From Pseudomonadota bacterium (GTDB lineage Bacteria; Pseudomonadota; Gammaproteobacteria; Burkholderiales; Burkholderiaceae_B), in assembly GCA_023389155.1 (NCBI GenBank), contig JAEWEV010000018.1:135186-199185 (forward strand): a DNA stretch of 64,000 nt, in the 5' to 3' direction. Under the pieces are notes generated by a model. That model was not told where the DNA came from. It was given only the letters and a program-made list of their open reading frames with translations, and ran no database searches. The translations under genes were made by a program, and so were the position numbers. Below are positions 35,277 through 43,682 of the stretch, in pieces (the first letter of the stretch is position 1; each line of letters starts with the position of its first letter).

Positions 35277-36271
35277 AGTTTACGTGCCTTCTGCCATTCA
35301 AGATCCAGCACACTGTTAACGTCAAATGGGCTGCCGTCTTTCGTTTTCAGGGAGCCATCGCGCTCCATGATACGGGCCAGTTCGGTCATGCGCTCAATGT
35401 CCTTGTCGGATACGATCGGGGTGAAAACCTGCGTCTTGATCGCGTCTTCAATCACGGTTTCGCGAGGCACATCACCCTGCTTCAATGTTTTCAGGGTGGG
35501 CTCCGCAATAAAGTAGCTGGCGATCAGTTTGGAGGCTTCGGCAGGCTTGTTCTGAAGCAGTTCGATTGCCTGCTGCTGGGCGTCCAGCGCTTTCCAGATG
35601 TCGTCCTTCCTGCTTTCCAGCACTTTGCCGGAAGTGATGACCACCATGCATGGGAAAGGCCAGCTTTCGCCAACTTCATAAATCTGTTTCACAGGCGCAA
35701 CCAGTTGCGCGATGCGGTCATAGGGTTCAAAAAGAAATGCCGCATTGACGCGATTGCCAACCAGAGACTGAACAGCGACCGCCGGGCTCACACCCATGAC
35801 ACTGACATCGCCCTCGTTCAGATTTGCCTCTTTGAAGACTACGCCACGCAGGACGGTATCGGCCGTACTACCCTGGCTTTGCGATGCCAGCGTTTTCCCC
35901 TTGAGATCGGCAAGCGAATTGATGCCGGCGTCTTCACGCACGAGCAGCGAATGATAGCCACGCTGCGCACCACCTACAACTTTCAGGTCAGCGCCGCGGG
36001 AAGCCCAGGAAACCGCATTGGTAAACCCCAGTACACCCACATCCACCTGACCGCCCACAATGGCCTTGATCAGATCCGTACCGGATTTGAATTCCATCAG
36101 CTCCGTGTCCAGACCCTGTTTCTTGTAGAACTCCCCTTCCTGGGCGACGATGGCCTGGGCATCATCCATCACCCGCAGGTAACCGACTTTCAGTTTGTCT
36201 GCAGCCATGGCTGCACCTGAAAACAGGAGTGATGCCACCAGTGGCAGGGCTGTCCATTTGCGAATATTCAT
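35273..36271 (-). CDS. ABC transporter periplasmic binding protein, NMT1/SsuA family
   Basis: The 332-residue protein has a signal peptide (MNIRKWTALPLVASLLFSGA and AMA before the cut). Its mature domain has the NMT1/SsuA/TauA-type pattern KVGYLRVMDDAQAIVAQEGE, then GGQVDVGVLGFTNAV and LKGKTLASQSQGSTADTVLR. Such proteins bind sulfonates, taurine, nitrate, HMP or related organic anions. It is coupled by ATGA overlap to the permease gene and is separated from the ATPase gene (same strand) by 263 bp. Confidence 0.9.
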   Translation of the reverse strand: MNIRKWTALPLVASLLFSGAAMAADKLKVGYLRVMDDAQAIVAQEGEFYKKQGLDTELMEFKSGTDLIKAIVGGQVDVGVLGFTNAVSWASRGADLKVVGGAQRGYHSLLVREDAGINSLADLKGKTLASQSQGSTADTVLRGVVFKEANLNEGDVSVMGVSPAVAVQSLVGNRVNAAFLFEPYDRIAQLVAPVKQIYEVGESWPFPCMVVITSGKVLESRKDDIWKALDAQQQAIELLQNKPAEASKLIASYFIAEPTLKTLKQGDVPRETVIEDAIKTQVFTPIVSDKDIERMTELARIMERDGSLKTKDGSPFDVNSVLDLEWQKARKL

Positions 36272-36534
36272 CTCTGACTCTCTCTTAAAAGTTGCGTGTT
36301 TGTTGTTTTCCGGAATGAAGCTGCGAGGAGCGGCAACAATCGTTTCATTTCAATATTTCTGGCACGTCCCGTCACGTCTTTATCGTCGCTGCGATCCTGA
36401 ACGTTACGCCGCGGATCACGCCTGCGTTGATTCAGTTTCCCGAGTTTCGGAAGGATCGGCATGCTGCCGTTGAGGGATGCCCGACTGCGCATCTGCCGGG
36501 TACGATCTGGCAGATGTTTTCTGGCATGTGCTTA
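36272..36534. other. 263-bp spacer between ATPase and binding protein genes of the ABC operon
   Basis: No gene is evident. The spacer contains a perfect hairpin, CATCTGCC (36490-36497) with GGCAGATG (36509-36516), 18 bases after the ATPase stop in the minus direction, so a partial terminator or processing site could lower downstream expression. Binding proteins are usually needed in excess, so a promoter for the binding protein gene may also lie here. Confidence 0.45.
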
Positions 36535-37311
36535 TCAGGCGGCCAGTTTCCCGCGCTCTGGCTCTGCCTTGCTGTCGTGCTTGACAGCAATTCCCAGCAG
36601 ACTGAGGATCTCGCGTTTTTCTGCAGCCAGATCAGACAGGTCGTGGGAGCGCTCACGGTGCGTGAGATTGAATTCCTTGAGAACCGTGGCGGGCCGCGAG
36701 CTGAAAACCAGCACACGATCAGCCAGGAACAAGGCCTCGTCTACATCATGCGTAACCAGCAGGACGGTTGGCCGGGCCTGTTCCACCAGATCAAGCAGCA
36801 CGTCCTGCAGGCTGAGTCGGGTCAGGGCATCCAGGGCGCCAAAAGGCTCGTCCAGAAGCAAAACTTCGGGCTCGGCGATGAAGGCACGTGCCAGGGCGGC
36901 GCGCTGACGCATGCCGCCGGAAATCTGATGGGGGTAATATTCTTCGAAGCCATCCAGTCCGACCCGTTTGAGCCAGGCGACGGCGCGGCCATAGGCTTCC
37001 TTGCGGGCCACTTGCTGGAATTCCAGCGCCATGGCGACATTTTGTTTAATGGTCAGCCAGGGATAGAGTGCGTGCTCCTGAAAAACCAGAGTGCGGCTTG
37101 GGTCTGGCTTGGTGACGGCCTGCGAATCCACAGAAATGTTGCCTGAAGAGGTGTTCTCCAGCCCCGCCGCCATATGCAGCAGGGTGGACTTGCCGGAACC
37201 CGAAGGTCCGACCAGTGCGACAATTTCACCGGATTGAAAGCCCGCACTGAAATTCTCGACAACCGACAGCGAGCCGAACTGCTTATAGACATTGTTAAAG
37301 CTTAAATTCAC
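36535..37311 (-). CDS. ABC transporter ATPase, SsuB/TauB/NrtD family
   Basis: The 258-residue protein has Walker A GPSGSGKS (about residues 35-42), a Q-loop, signature motif ISGGMRQRAALARAF, and Walker B LLLDEPFGALD. The C-terminal VLVFSSRPATVLKEFNL is characteristic of ATPases in the nitrate/sulfonate/taurine group. It energises the importer whose other parts follow on the same strand. An AT-rich region directly upstream (37312-37430) likely contains the operon promoter. Confidence 0.92.
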   Translation of the reverse strand: MNLSFNNVYKQFGSLSVVENFSAGFQSGEIVALVGPSGSGKSTLLHMAAGLENTSSGNISVDSQAVTKPDPSRTLVFQEHALYPWLTIKQNVAMALEFQQVARKEAYGRAVAWLKRVGLDGFEEYYPHQISGGMRQRAALARAFIAEPEVLLLDEPFGALDALTRLSLQDVLLDLVEQARPTVLLVTHDVDEALFLADRVLVFSSRPATVLKEFNLTHRERSHDLSDLAAEKREILSLLGIAVKHDSKAEPERGKLAA

Positions 37312-37442
37312 GATTTTTCCCCGTTCGATCTGACACTATAACCAAATCTTCTTAGGAAAAAAAATAATTAGATTTTATTTTTATATAGCTTTTAGTAATT
37401 AATAATAACCAAAAGCCATAAGCCCATGCTGCTGCCGGATAC

Positions 37443-37478
37443 AAAAAGGCGCGGCTATGTTTCCATAACCACGCCTTT
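37443..37478 (-). terminator. Rho-independent terminator after the Tim44-like gene
   Basis: On the minus strand, AAAGGCGTGG pairs with CCGCGCCTTT (one G-T pair) around a 14-base loop and continues into five T residues. It lies about 40 bp downstream of the Tim44-like gene. A further CCGGACG-AGG-CGTCCGG hairpin (37486-37502) sits directly between it and the stop codon. Confidence 0.8.
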
Positions 37479-37485
37479 GAATACG

Positions 37486-37506
37486 CCGGACGAGGCGTCC
37501 GGTTTT
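37486..37506 (+). other. Hairpin CCGGACG-N3-CGTCCGG with TTTT on the + strand
   Basis: A perfect 7-bp stem with a 3-base loop and four T residues is oriented to end + strand transcription. No + gene lies upstream, so it more probably acts as part of the 3' end of the minus-strand Tim44-like transcript or blocks antisense reading. Confidence 0.5.
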
Positions 37507-37520
37507 GATGTGCGAGCCAG

Positions 37521-38507
37521 TTACGACGCGTTTTCTACCGGAATCTGCTGAATGCCTGCAAGCAGCCATCCCGAGCTGTTTTCCTTGTACAGGTTCCAGA
37601 CTTCCTCAAACCGGAAGGCTGCTTCCTGCGCATCTTCCCGCAGCATGCCTGAAAAGCGGACAGAGGCAAGATGCCCGTCCTGAACCTGTTCAATACCCAG
37701 CAGTTCGGCATTGAGAAGGACAACTTCTGTCTCGCTTTGTCCGGCACGGCTGGTGATTTGCGGAGATAACTCGCCCACCAGGTCTTCGGTCAGGTAGTTT
37801 TTCAGTTCCTCGATATCACCCCGGTCCCACAGCCCCTGAATGGTGACGAACTGCTTCTTGGCAATCTGCAGAAACGCGGGTGTATCAAAGTCTCCGGGAA
37901 TAAACCAGCTTTTATCTGCCGGTTCATCTGCAGCCTGCGTCTTGCCCGAGAATTCGGTCGCTGACAGACCACCCTGCTGGGCGTTGGCGGCGCTTTGTGC
38001 ATTCTGTGTCGGTACCTGGTGACGGGAGCCAGGCTGCGGGCCTGCCTGACGCTGCATGGGCGCAGCCCCCTGGAAAGCAGGACCGGACTGGCCACCGCGC
38101 AGGCGACGCACAATGTACATGACGCCGAAAATTACGATAGCAATAAGGATGGCGCTGGAGAGAAATTCAAGCAGCGCGCCGCCGAGGCCCAGACTGGACA
38201 GCAGCGCAGCGATACCCAGACCGGCAGCGATGCCCGCGATGGGACCCAGAAAGCGTGAAAAGCCGCTGCGCTGGGACGCTGCCCCTGCGTTAGCGGTGTT
38301 GCGGGCCGGTGCAGCAGACGAGCGGTTGATCGCATTCGGTGCCTGTGCTGCAGGGGCGCGGTTGGTTGTAATGTTCGAGGACTGGCGACCAAAGCTGCCA
38401 CCACCACCCATGCGACGCGCTTCGGCATCGTGCGTGACTGCGAGCATGCTTGTCGATGCCACCACAATCAGCGCTGCCGAAAGAAATTTAGACCACTTTT
38501 TAAACAT
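37521..38507 (-). CDS. Tim44-like domain membrane protein
   Basis: The protein (328 residues) has an N-terminal signal/membrane segment (KFLSAALIVVASTSMLAVTH) and then a Gly/Ser/Asn/Ala-rich linker. Two hydrophobic stretches follow (FLGPIAGIAAGLGIAALLSS and LSSAILIAIVIFGVMYIVRR). The C-terminal Tim44-like domain covers about residues 200-328 (FLQIAKKQFVTIQGLWDRG, FRFEEVWNLYK). This architecture is found beside ubiE in betaproteobacteria, but the function is unknown. GGAG nine bases before ATG 38507 supports the start. A membrane-bound accessory role is possible. Confidence 0.85.
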   Translation of the reverse strand: MFKKWSKFLSAALIVVASTSMLAVTHDAEARRMGGGGSFGRQSSNITTNRAPAAQAPNAINRSSAAPARNTANAGAASQRSGFSRFLGPIAGIAAGLGIAALLSSLGLGGALLEFLSSAILIAIVIFGVMYIVRRLRGGQSGPAFQGAAPMQRQAGPQPGSRHQVPTQNAQSAANAQQGGLSATEFSGKTQAADEPADKSWFIPGDFDTPAFLQIAKKQFVTIQGLWDRGDIEELKNYLTEDLVGELSPQITSRAGQSETEVVLLNAELLGIEQVQDGHLASVRFSGMLREDAQEAAFRFEEVWNLYKENSSGWLLAGIQQIPVENAS

Positions 38508-38702
38508 TGATTGGTGCTCCGGCGGGAAGTATCCCATGTTGAGTAAATTAGCAAACAAGCCAATCTTACAAAAGCCTGAATAATTATGCAAGCAACATTG
38601 GCCCAGCCTCCAAATCAAAGGCAGGAGGTGTCTTCGATGATCGATTTGCCAAAGAATATCAGTGACAGCCTGACGGTGCCGCGCAGGTGGGGAAAGGCCG
38701 TA

Positions 38703-39470
38703 CTAGAACAGCTTGACGCCCTCGTGCAGGGCAACCACCCCCGCCGTCAGATTGAAATAGTTGACCCTTGGGAAGCCGGCTTGCCGCATCATTTCGGCCA
38801 GCGTTTCCTGGTCGGGATGCATACGGATGGATTCTGCCAGATACCGGTAACTTTCCTCGTCGTCTGCCACCTTTCCGCCCAGCCAGGGAAGAATATTGAA
38901 CGAATACCAATCATAAACAGGCGTCAGCGGCGCGGCCACACGGGAGAACTCCAGCACCAGCAGCTTGCCGCCGGGTTTGAGTACCCGCTGCATTTCCTTG
39001 AGCGCCAGGTCCTTATGAGTCATGTTGCGCAGACCGAAGGCCACGGTGACCACGTCAAAGAACGCATCGGGAAACGGCAAGTGTTCCGCATCGCAAACAA
39101 CTGTGGGCAGCAGAACACCTTTATCTGTCAGGCGGTCGCGGCCGACCTGCAACATGGATGAATTGATATCGGTATGCCAGACCTGCCCGTGTTCGCCGAC
39201 CTTGCCGGCAAAAGCCAGGGCCAGGTCGCCCGTGCCACCCGCAATATCGAGCACGCGCATGCCGGGCCGGACCGCAGCCCGTCCGATGGTGAAACGCTTC
39301 CAGAGACGGTGCATGCCGCCGGACATCAGATCATTCATGACATCGTAGCGTTGGGCGACAGAATGAAAGACTTCCGCCACCTTTCCTGCTTTCTCCTGTT
39401 CATCGACAGTACGGAAGCCGAAATGCGTGGTGCCGGATTGCCCGGCTGACGTGGGGCGTTCAGAATTCAT
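38703..39470 (-). CDS. ubiE: Ubiquinone/menaquinone biosynthesis C-methyltransferase
   Basis: The 255-residue protein has the UbiE SAM motif VLDIAGGTGDLALAF (about residues 73-87), RYDVMNDLMSGGMHRLWKR before it, and the family signature LVLEFSRVAAPLTPVYDWYS. It methylates the quinone ring carbon in coenzyme Q synthesis. The N-terminus includes the usual THFGFRTVDEQEKAGKV segment. It is on the same strand as, and 196 bp upstream of, the Tim44-like gene. ubiJ and ubiB follow about 5 kb later on the same strand. Confidence 0.95.
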   Translation of the reverse strand: MNSERPTSAGQSGTTHFGFRTVDEQEKAGKVAEVFHSVAQRYDVMNDLMSGGMHRLWKRFTIGRAAVRPGMRVLDIAGGTGDLALAFAGKVGEHGQVWHTDINSSMLQVGRDRLTDKGVLLPTVVCDAEHLPFPDAFFDVVTVAFGLRNMTHKDLALKEMQRVLKPGGKLLVLEFSRVAAPLTPVYDWYSFNILPWLGGKVADDEESYRYLAESIRMHPDQETLAEMMRQAGFPRVNYFNLTAGVVALHEGVKLF

Positions 39471-39498
39471 AGGTAAACTTTATCGATAATAGGCGGAT

Positions 39499-39514
39499 TG
39501 TCACAAACATGACA
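39499..39514. promoter_or_regulatory. Inverted repeat TGTCA-N6-TGACA upstream of phoB
   Basis: TGTCA, six bases and TGACA are symmetric. A second copy, TGTCA-N6-TGAC, occurs at 39554-39568, 55 bp further on and 21 bp before the phoB start. The repeated architecture suggests a binding site for a regulator of phoB (or ubiE, divergent). The Pho box proper uses direct rather than inverted TGTCA repeats, so PhoB autoregulation is only one possibility. Confidence 0.4.
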
Positions 39515-39553
39515 CAATGAGGCAATACCATTGAGTCCAGTATTTCCGGTTAA

Positions 39554-39568
39554 TGTCAGTCTCATGAC
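39554..39568. promoter_or_regulatory. Second TGTCA-N6-TGAC inverted repeat before phoB
   Basis: Same spacing as the copy at 39499 with one arm base changed (TGAC followed by T). It lies 21 bp before the phoB start codon. The pair is seen in the sequence; the function is inferred. Confidence 0.4.
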
Positions 39569-39589
39569 TTTTTTTGATTTTACTTCATT

Positions 39590-40285
39590 ATGGCAAGCAC
39601 AATTCTAGTCGTCGAAGACGAACCCGCAATTCAGGAACTCATTTCCGTCAACCTGTCCTTCGCCGGGCACAAGGTGCTGCGAGCGCTGGATGCCGAACAG
39701 GCCAAAGTCCTGATCAATGCGGAACTGCCTGATCTGATCCTGCTGGACTGGATGCTGCCCGGCTCTACCGGTCTGAATCTGGCACGCAATCTGCGCGGCA
39801 GCGAACGTACCCGTGAGATACCAATCATCATGCTCACCGCCAAAAGCTCCGAAGCCGACAAGGTGGAAGGCCTGGAAAGCGGCGCAGATGACTATATTAC
39901 CAAGCCGTTCTCGCCGAAGGAGCTGATGGCTCGCATCAAGGCCGTGCTGCGCCGCCGCGCGCCACAGCTGACTGACGATGAAATCGAGATATCAGGGCTC
40001 AAGCTTGATCCGGTCTCTCACCGCATTACGGGTAACGGTGCCAATTTACCGCTGGGACCCACCGAATTCCGCCTGCTGCACTTTTTCATGACGCACCCGG
40101 AGCGGGTTTTCACCCGCGGCCAGCTGCTCGATCAGGTATGGGGCGACCATGTTTTTCTGGAAGAACGCACCGTAGACGTTCATATCCGCCGCCTGCGCAA
40201 GGCGCTGGAACCCAGCAATCACCACAATTTGGTTGAAACCGTACGTGGAAGCGGGTATCGTTTTACCTCGAAACTGCCGGTCTGA
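39590..40285 (+). CDS. phoB: Phosphate regulon response regulator PhoB
   Basis: The 231-residue protein has an N-terminal receiver domain (acidic residues Glu9/Asp10, phosphorylated Asp53 in LLDWMLPG, Lys near 105 in TKPFSP) and a C-terminal OmpR/PhoB winged helix (PTEFRLLHFFMTHPERVFTR, then RTVDVHIRRLRKALEP and VRGSGYRF). It closely follows the PhoB pattern and is followed by a PhoR-type histidine kinase. It activates phosphate-starvation genes by binding Pho boxes. phoU and pst genes are not in this window. Confidence 0.93.
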   Translation: MASTILVVEDEPAIQELISVNLSFAGHKVLRALDAEQAKVLINAELPDLILLDWMLPGSTGLNLARNLRGSERTREIPIIMLTAKSSEADKVEGLESGADDYITKPFSPKELMARIKAVLRRRAPQLTDDEIEISGLKLDPVSHRITGNGANLPLGPTEFRLLHFFMTHPERVFTRGQLLDQVWGDHVFLEERTVDVHIRRLRKALEPSNHHNLVETVRGSGYRFTSKLPV

Positions 40286-40413
40286 TTCCATCAAAACCCG
40301 GCAACCCGCCGTTTTTATCCACCCGGCTGGCTATCCTGCCGGCGCGCCATCCTTATCCGTATTTGTCCCGGGCGGCAGGCGCACGCCAGAGTGCCCCAGG
40401 AAGAGAATCAACC

Positions 40414-41754
40414 ATGTCCCGCCACACATTTCTGTTCGCCTATCTGATCGCCTTTGCTCTGGCGCTGGCGATACAGTGGCTGTTTGGCGGCGTAAGCGGC
40501 GTGATTTTCCTGGCCGCATGCTGGCTGATATATCTTATTCGTCACAGACGTCACCTCAGGGAAACGCTCAAGTGGGCCCGTCAGCCTGTAAGCGCTCCGC
40601 CGCCGGATCTGGGCAGTTTTGACGAAATTGTCACGCCCATCTATAAGTATGTGCGCACGCGCCAGAACGAATATACGGCACTGCGCGAGCTGACCAATAA
40701 CGTCCTGTCCGCCGCCCAGGCACTCCCGGCCGCTGCCGTCACACTGGACAAATCCTTTCAGATCGAATGGTGCAATAGCCAGTCTCAGCGGCTGCTTGAT
40801 CTGGTTTATGAAAAAGATAAGGGCTACAACATCTTCAACATCATCCGCCTGCCGGAGTTTTTTGATTATGCCCAGAGTCGCCGGTGGAGCCGGCCGCTGC
40901 GTTGCAGAAAAGAAATTGGCGGACAAATCTGTTCCCTGCAATTTCAGCTTACCCAGCACGCTAACGAAGGCTATCTGCTGCTCTGCCAGGATATTACCCA
41001 GCTGGAAAAACTGCAGACCACACAGCGGGACTTTGTCGCCAATGTCTCGCATGAGATCCGTACCCCACTGACCGTGCTGATCGGTTTTCTGGAAACCATG
41101 CGGGATTTGCCGATAGAGGCATTGTCTGCCGAACAGCGCAAGCAATACGAAGAGCTCATGCACGAACAGGCCCAGCGCATGCTGGCGATTGTGGCCGATC
41201 TGCTCACCCTGTCCACGCTGGAGTCAACCGAGGTTACCGATGGCAGCAACGTACAGCTGGCCCCGATCATCGACAAGGCCGCGATCCAGGCGCAATCCAT
41301 TTCCCGCGAAACGCATGCTTTCGAGTTCGACGTGGACCCGCAACTGGCCGTTGTCGGGCAAATGAACGAACTGGCTTCTGCTGTGACCAACCTGCTCACC
41401 AATGCCGTGCGTTATACGCCTGAGGGGGGAAAAATTACCATCCGGTGGTTCCGCAACGATCACGGGGAAGCCGTATTCAGTGTCACGGATACGGGCCTGG
41501 GCATAGAGAAGAAAGATATTCCCCGCATCACAGAGCGTTTCTACCGCGTGGACAAAAGCCGCTCGCGTGCCTCTGGCGGGACGGGCCTGGGGCTGGCCAT
41601 TACCAAACACATTGTTATCAGACATCACGCCAGGCTGGAAGTCGATAGCGAAATCAACAAGGGCAGCACATTCCGTATCATTTTTCCGACAGAAACCGTG
41701 GTGTACGATCAAACAAGCAGCGAGCACAAGGCCGCGGAAGGCGCCGCCGCCTGA
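40414..41754 (+). CDS. phoR: Phosphate regulon sensor histidine kinase PhoR
   Basis: The 446-residue protein has two adjacent N-terminal membrane helices (about residues 7-22 and 27-43), a PAS-like domain (residues 95-200), and the HisKA dimerisation helix with His213 in NVSHEIRTPLT. The ATPase domain shows NLLTNAVRYTPEGG and DTGLGIEKKDIPRITERFYR, followed by SGGTGLGLAI. This is the PhoR architecture with no large periplasmic sensor domain. AGGAAGAG precedes ATG 40414, which is preferred over 40363. The gene is 128 bp downstream of phoB on the same strand. Confidence 0.93.
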   Translation: MSRHTFLFAYLIAFALALAIQWLFGGVSGVIFLAACWLIYLIRHRRHLRETLKWARQPVSAPPPDLGSFDEIVTPIYKYVRTRQNEYTALRELTNNVLSAAQALPAAAVTLDKSFQIEWCNSQSQRLLDLVYEKDKGYNIFNIIRLPEFFDYAQSRRWSRPLRCRKEIGGQICSLQFQLTQHANEGYLLLCQDITQLEKLQTTQRDFVANVSHEIRTPLTVLIGFLETMRDLPIEALSAEQRKQYEELMHEQAQRMLAIVADLLTLSTLESTEVTDGSNVQLAPIIDKAAIQAQSISRETHAFEFDVDPQLAVVGQMNELASAVTNLLTNAVRYTPEGGKITIRWFRNDHGEAVFSVTDTGLGIEKKDIPRITERFYRVDKSRSRASGGTGLGLAITKHIVIRHHARLEVDSEINKGSTFRIIFPTETVVYDQTSSEHKAAEGAAA

Positions 41755-41814
41755 ACCTTTTCCTGAGCTGTGCGGCGCAGGACTTCAACGCTACATGTGT
41801 ATCCCAAGCCGGCC

Positions 41815-42234
41815 TTAACCGCCTTTGTTCACCATTTCTCCATCAACATAGAACCACTGCCCACCTTCCCTGACAAAGCGGCTGATTTCATGCAGTCGCA
41901 TTGCCCGGCCATGCAGGCGCGACCGCGCCACAAACTCCACAATGGCATGACTGGCATCCACTTGCTCATGACGGCGCACATCCAAACCCAGCCACTTTGT
42001 TCCCGCCGCATTGGGTTCGAGCCCGGCAGGACGGGTACTGCTGTGCCATGTGTCCAGAAGGTACGCTAATTCATCCATTACAAACGCCGCATAACGCGAG
42101 CGCATGAGTGCCTGCGCATCGGGCGCCATCAGGCGCTGCGCCCCATGATGCCAGCGGCCACAGCAGCCTTCATAGCTTGCCCCACTTCCACAAGGACAGG
42201 CAGTCTGAGGCGAAAAAGGATGAGATTTCTGCAT
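41815..42234 (-). CDS. YchJ-family protein with SEC-C zinc motif
   Basis: The 139-residue protein begins with a SEC-C-like zinc motif (CPCGSGASYEGCC, Cys pattern CxC...CC) and then the YchJ/UPF0225 core ALMRSRYAAFVMDELAYLLDTWH and WFYVDGEM. The core resembles an SnoaL/NTF2-like fold. The biological role is unknown; the SEC-C motif in SecA and related proteins binds zinc and helps interact with other proteins. It is convergent with phoR (61 bp apart). Confidence 0.88.
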   Translation of the reverse strand: MQKSHPFSPQTACPCGSGASYEGCCGRWHHGAQRLMAPDAQALMRSRYAAFVMDELAYLLDTWHSSTRPAGLEPNAAGTKWLGLDVRRHEQVDASHAIVEFVARSRLHGRAMRLHEISRFVREGGQWFYVDGEMVNKGG

Positions 42235-42595
42235 GACAGGAAACCGGTTGGAGATTGATGGATATAACTCACAATTTCAATGTAGAAAACCATTGCCGAT
42301 ACATTGTAAACGTATGCCACAACTGGGGATCGTGTGCACCGTCACTGAAACACGATGGACTTCGGCCCAGGGCGTCCCTTGAGCGATGCGATGCACCGGC
42401 GTGATACGGTCATCACAGTCCCCGAACAGCCAGACCTGGCAATGCGTATGCAAAAAACTGACAGGCCGCTGCACAAAATTCGTTTGCAGCACACCTCAGT
42501 GCTCCCTAACATGACTAAAGAAAATGACAGCCATGACATCGCACGAATAAGCCGTGTTATGAAAACGCGGCCGTTCACTGGAGAACAGAAGACCA
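42235..42595. other. Noncoding gap between ychJ-like and Bug receptor genes
   Basis: I found no gene with family support in these 361 bases. Open frames on both strands have no recognisable domain and no good ribosome site. The region holds the promoters for the ychJ-like gene (minus) and Bug gene (plus). No strong hairpin or palindrome was seen. Confidence 0.45.
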
Positions 42596-43600
42596 ATGCG
42601 CAACGACAATCCCACGCCCGCCCGTACCATGTCAACACTTCCCAAACTGGCCGTCGCAGCCATCATGGCCATTCACGCCACGATTGTTTGGGGACAGGAA
42701 TATCCGAGCAAACCGATACGGCTGATTTCCGCTCATGCGGCAGGCGGGGCGGCCGACACCCTCTCCCGCATTGTGGCTGACCAGTTGAGCGGCAGGCTGG
42801 GTCAGCCGATTGTTGTCGAAAATCGCCCCGGAGCCAGCACGGCACTTGCCGCCGAATCGGTCGCCCGCGCGCCTGCCGATGGATACACCCTATTGATGGT
42901 GACGGTGACCACCTTATCGATCAACCCCACCATCATGCCGAATCTCAAGTATGATCCGATCAAGGATTTCGCCCCGATTACTGTTGTTGCTTCAACACCC
43001 TTCTTTCTGGGGGCCAACATCGATCTGCCCGTCAAATCAGTCCCTGATCTGATAAAACTGGCAAAACAGAGTCCGGGAAAGCTGAACTACGGCTCCTCCG
43101 GAAACGGTACCTCATCGCATCTGGCCGGCGCGCTGTTTAGCGATATGGCCCACATCAAGATGGTCCAGATCCCGTACAAGGCCACCTCAGCACGCAATAC
43201 AGATCTGTCTTCGGGCATCATCCAGCTGGCTTTCGGCAATGATCTGCTGCCATTTGCCGAAACAGGCAAAGTTCGCATTCTTGGGGTCACTTCGAAAGCG
43301 CGTCTGTCTGACCACCCGGAAATCCCAACAGTGGCAGAAGCAGGCAATCTTCCAGGATACGAAGCATCCGTGTGGTATGGCCTGGTGGCGCCTGCAGGCA
43401 CACCGGCAGCAATCATCAACCGGCTGAGTTCGGCCACGCATGACATTCTGGATAAGCCTGAGGTCAAGAAAAAAATCATGTCAAGCATTGGTGGCGAAGC
43501 CGTCGGCAGCTCGCCTGAAGCCTTCGCTGATCTCATCAAATCGGACATGAAAAAATGGGAAGCGGTGATTAAACGCGCTGGCATCGCTACCGTTCAATAA
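42596..43600 (+). CDS. Bug/TctC-family periplasmic solute receptor
   Basis: The protein has a signal peptide (PKLAVAAIMAIHATIVWGQE region, about residues 15-35) and the Bug signature KPIRLISAHAAGGAADTLSR, then IVVENRPGAS. The mature domain has the usual FAPITVVASTPFFLGAN and GKLNYGSSGNGTSSHLAGA segments. The start at ATG 42596 has an AGAAG ribosome-like site; ATG 42629 is also possible. It faces the CoA-transferase operon convergently, and may supply its acid substrate, which is inference. No TctA/TctB gene is nearby. Confidence 0.9.
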   Translation: MRNDNPTPARTMSTLPKLAVAAIMAIHATIVWGQEYPSKPIRLISAHAAGGAADTLSRIVADQLSGRLGQPIVVENRPGASTALAAESVARAPADGYTLLMVTVTTLSINPTIMPNLKYDPIKDFAPITVVASTPFFLGANIDLPVKSVPDLIKLAKQSPGKLNYGSSGNGTSSHLAGALFSDMAHIKMVQIPYKATSARNTDLSSGIIQLAFGNDLLPFAETGKVRILGVTSKARLSDHPEIPTVAEAGNLPGYEASVWYGLVAPAGTPAAIINRLSSATHDILDKPEVKKKIMSSIGGEAVGSSPEAFADLIKSDMKKWEAVIKRAGIATVQ

Positions 43601-43682
43601 TCCATACCGACAATCGCCAGCGGCAGGCAGCCCTTGATCGCACGAAGGCAGCAATTGCAGAACAGCGCAGCAGACTGCCCGC

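Noticed and set aside
39499..39514. Classical Pho box before phoB
   Set aside because: The TGTCA units are inverted rather than direct repeats 11 bp apart, so this is not a standard Pho box.
42342..42638. A 98-codon minus-strand frame upstream of the Bug receptor
   Set aside because: It has no family motif and overlaps the Bug start region; Cys- and Arg-rich composition looks like noncoding translation.
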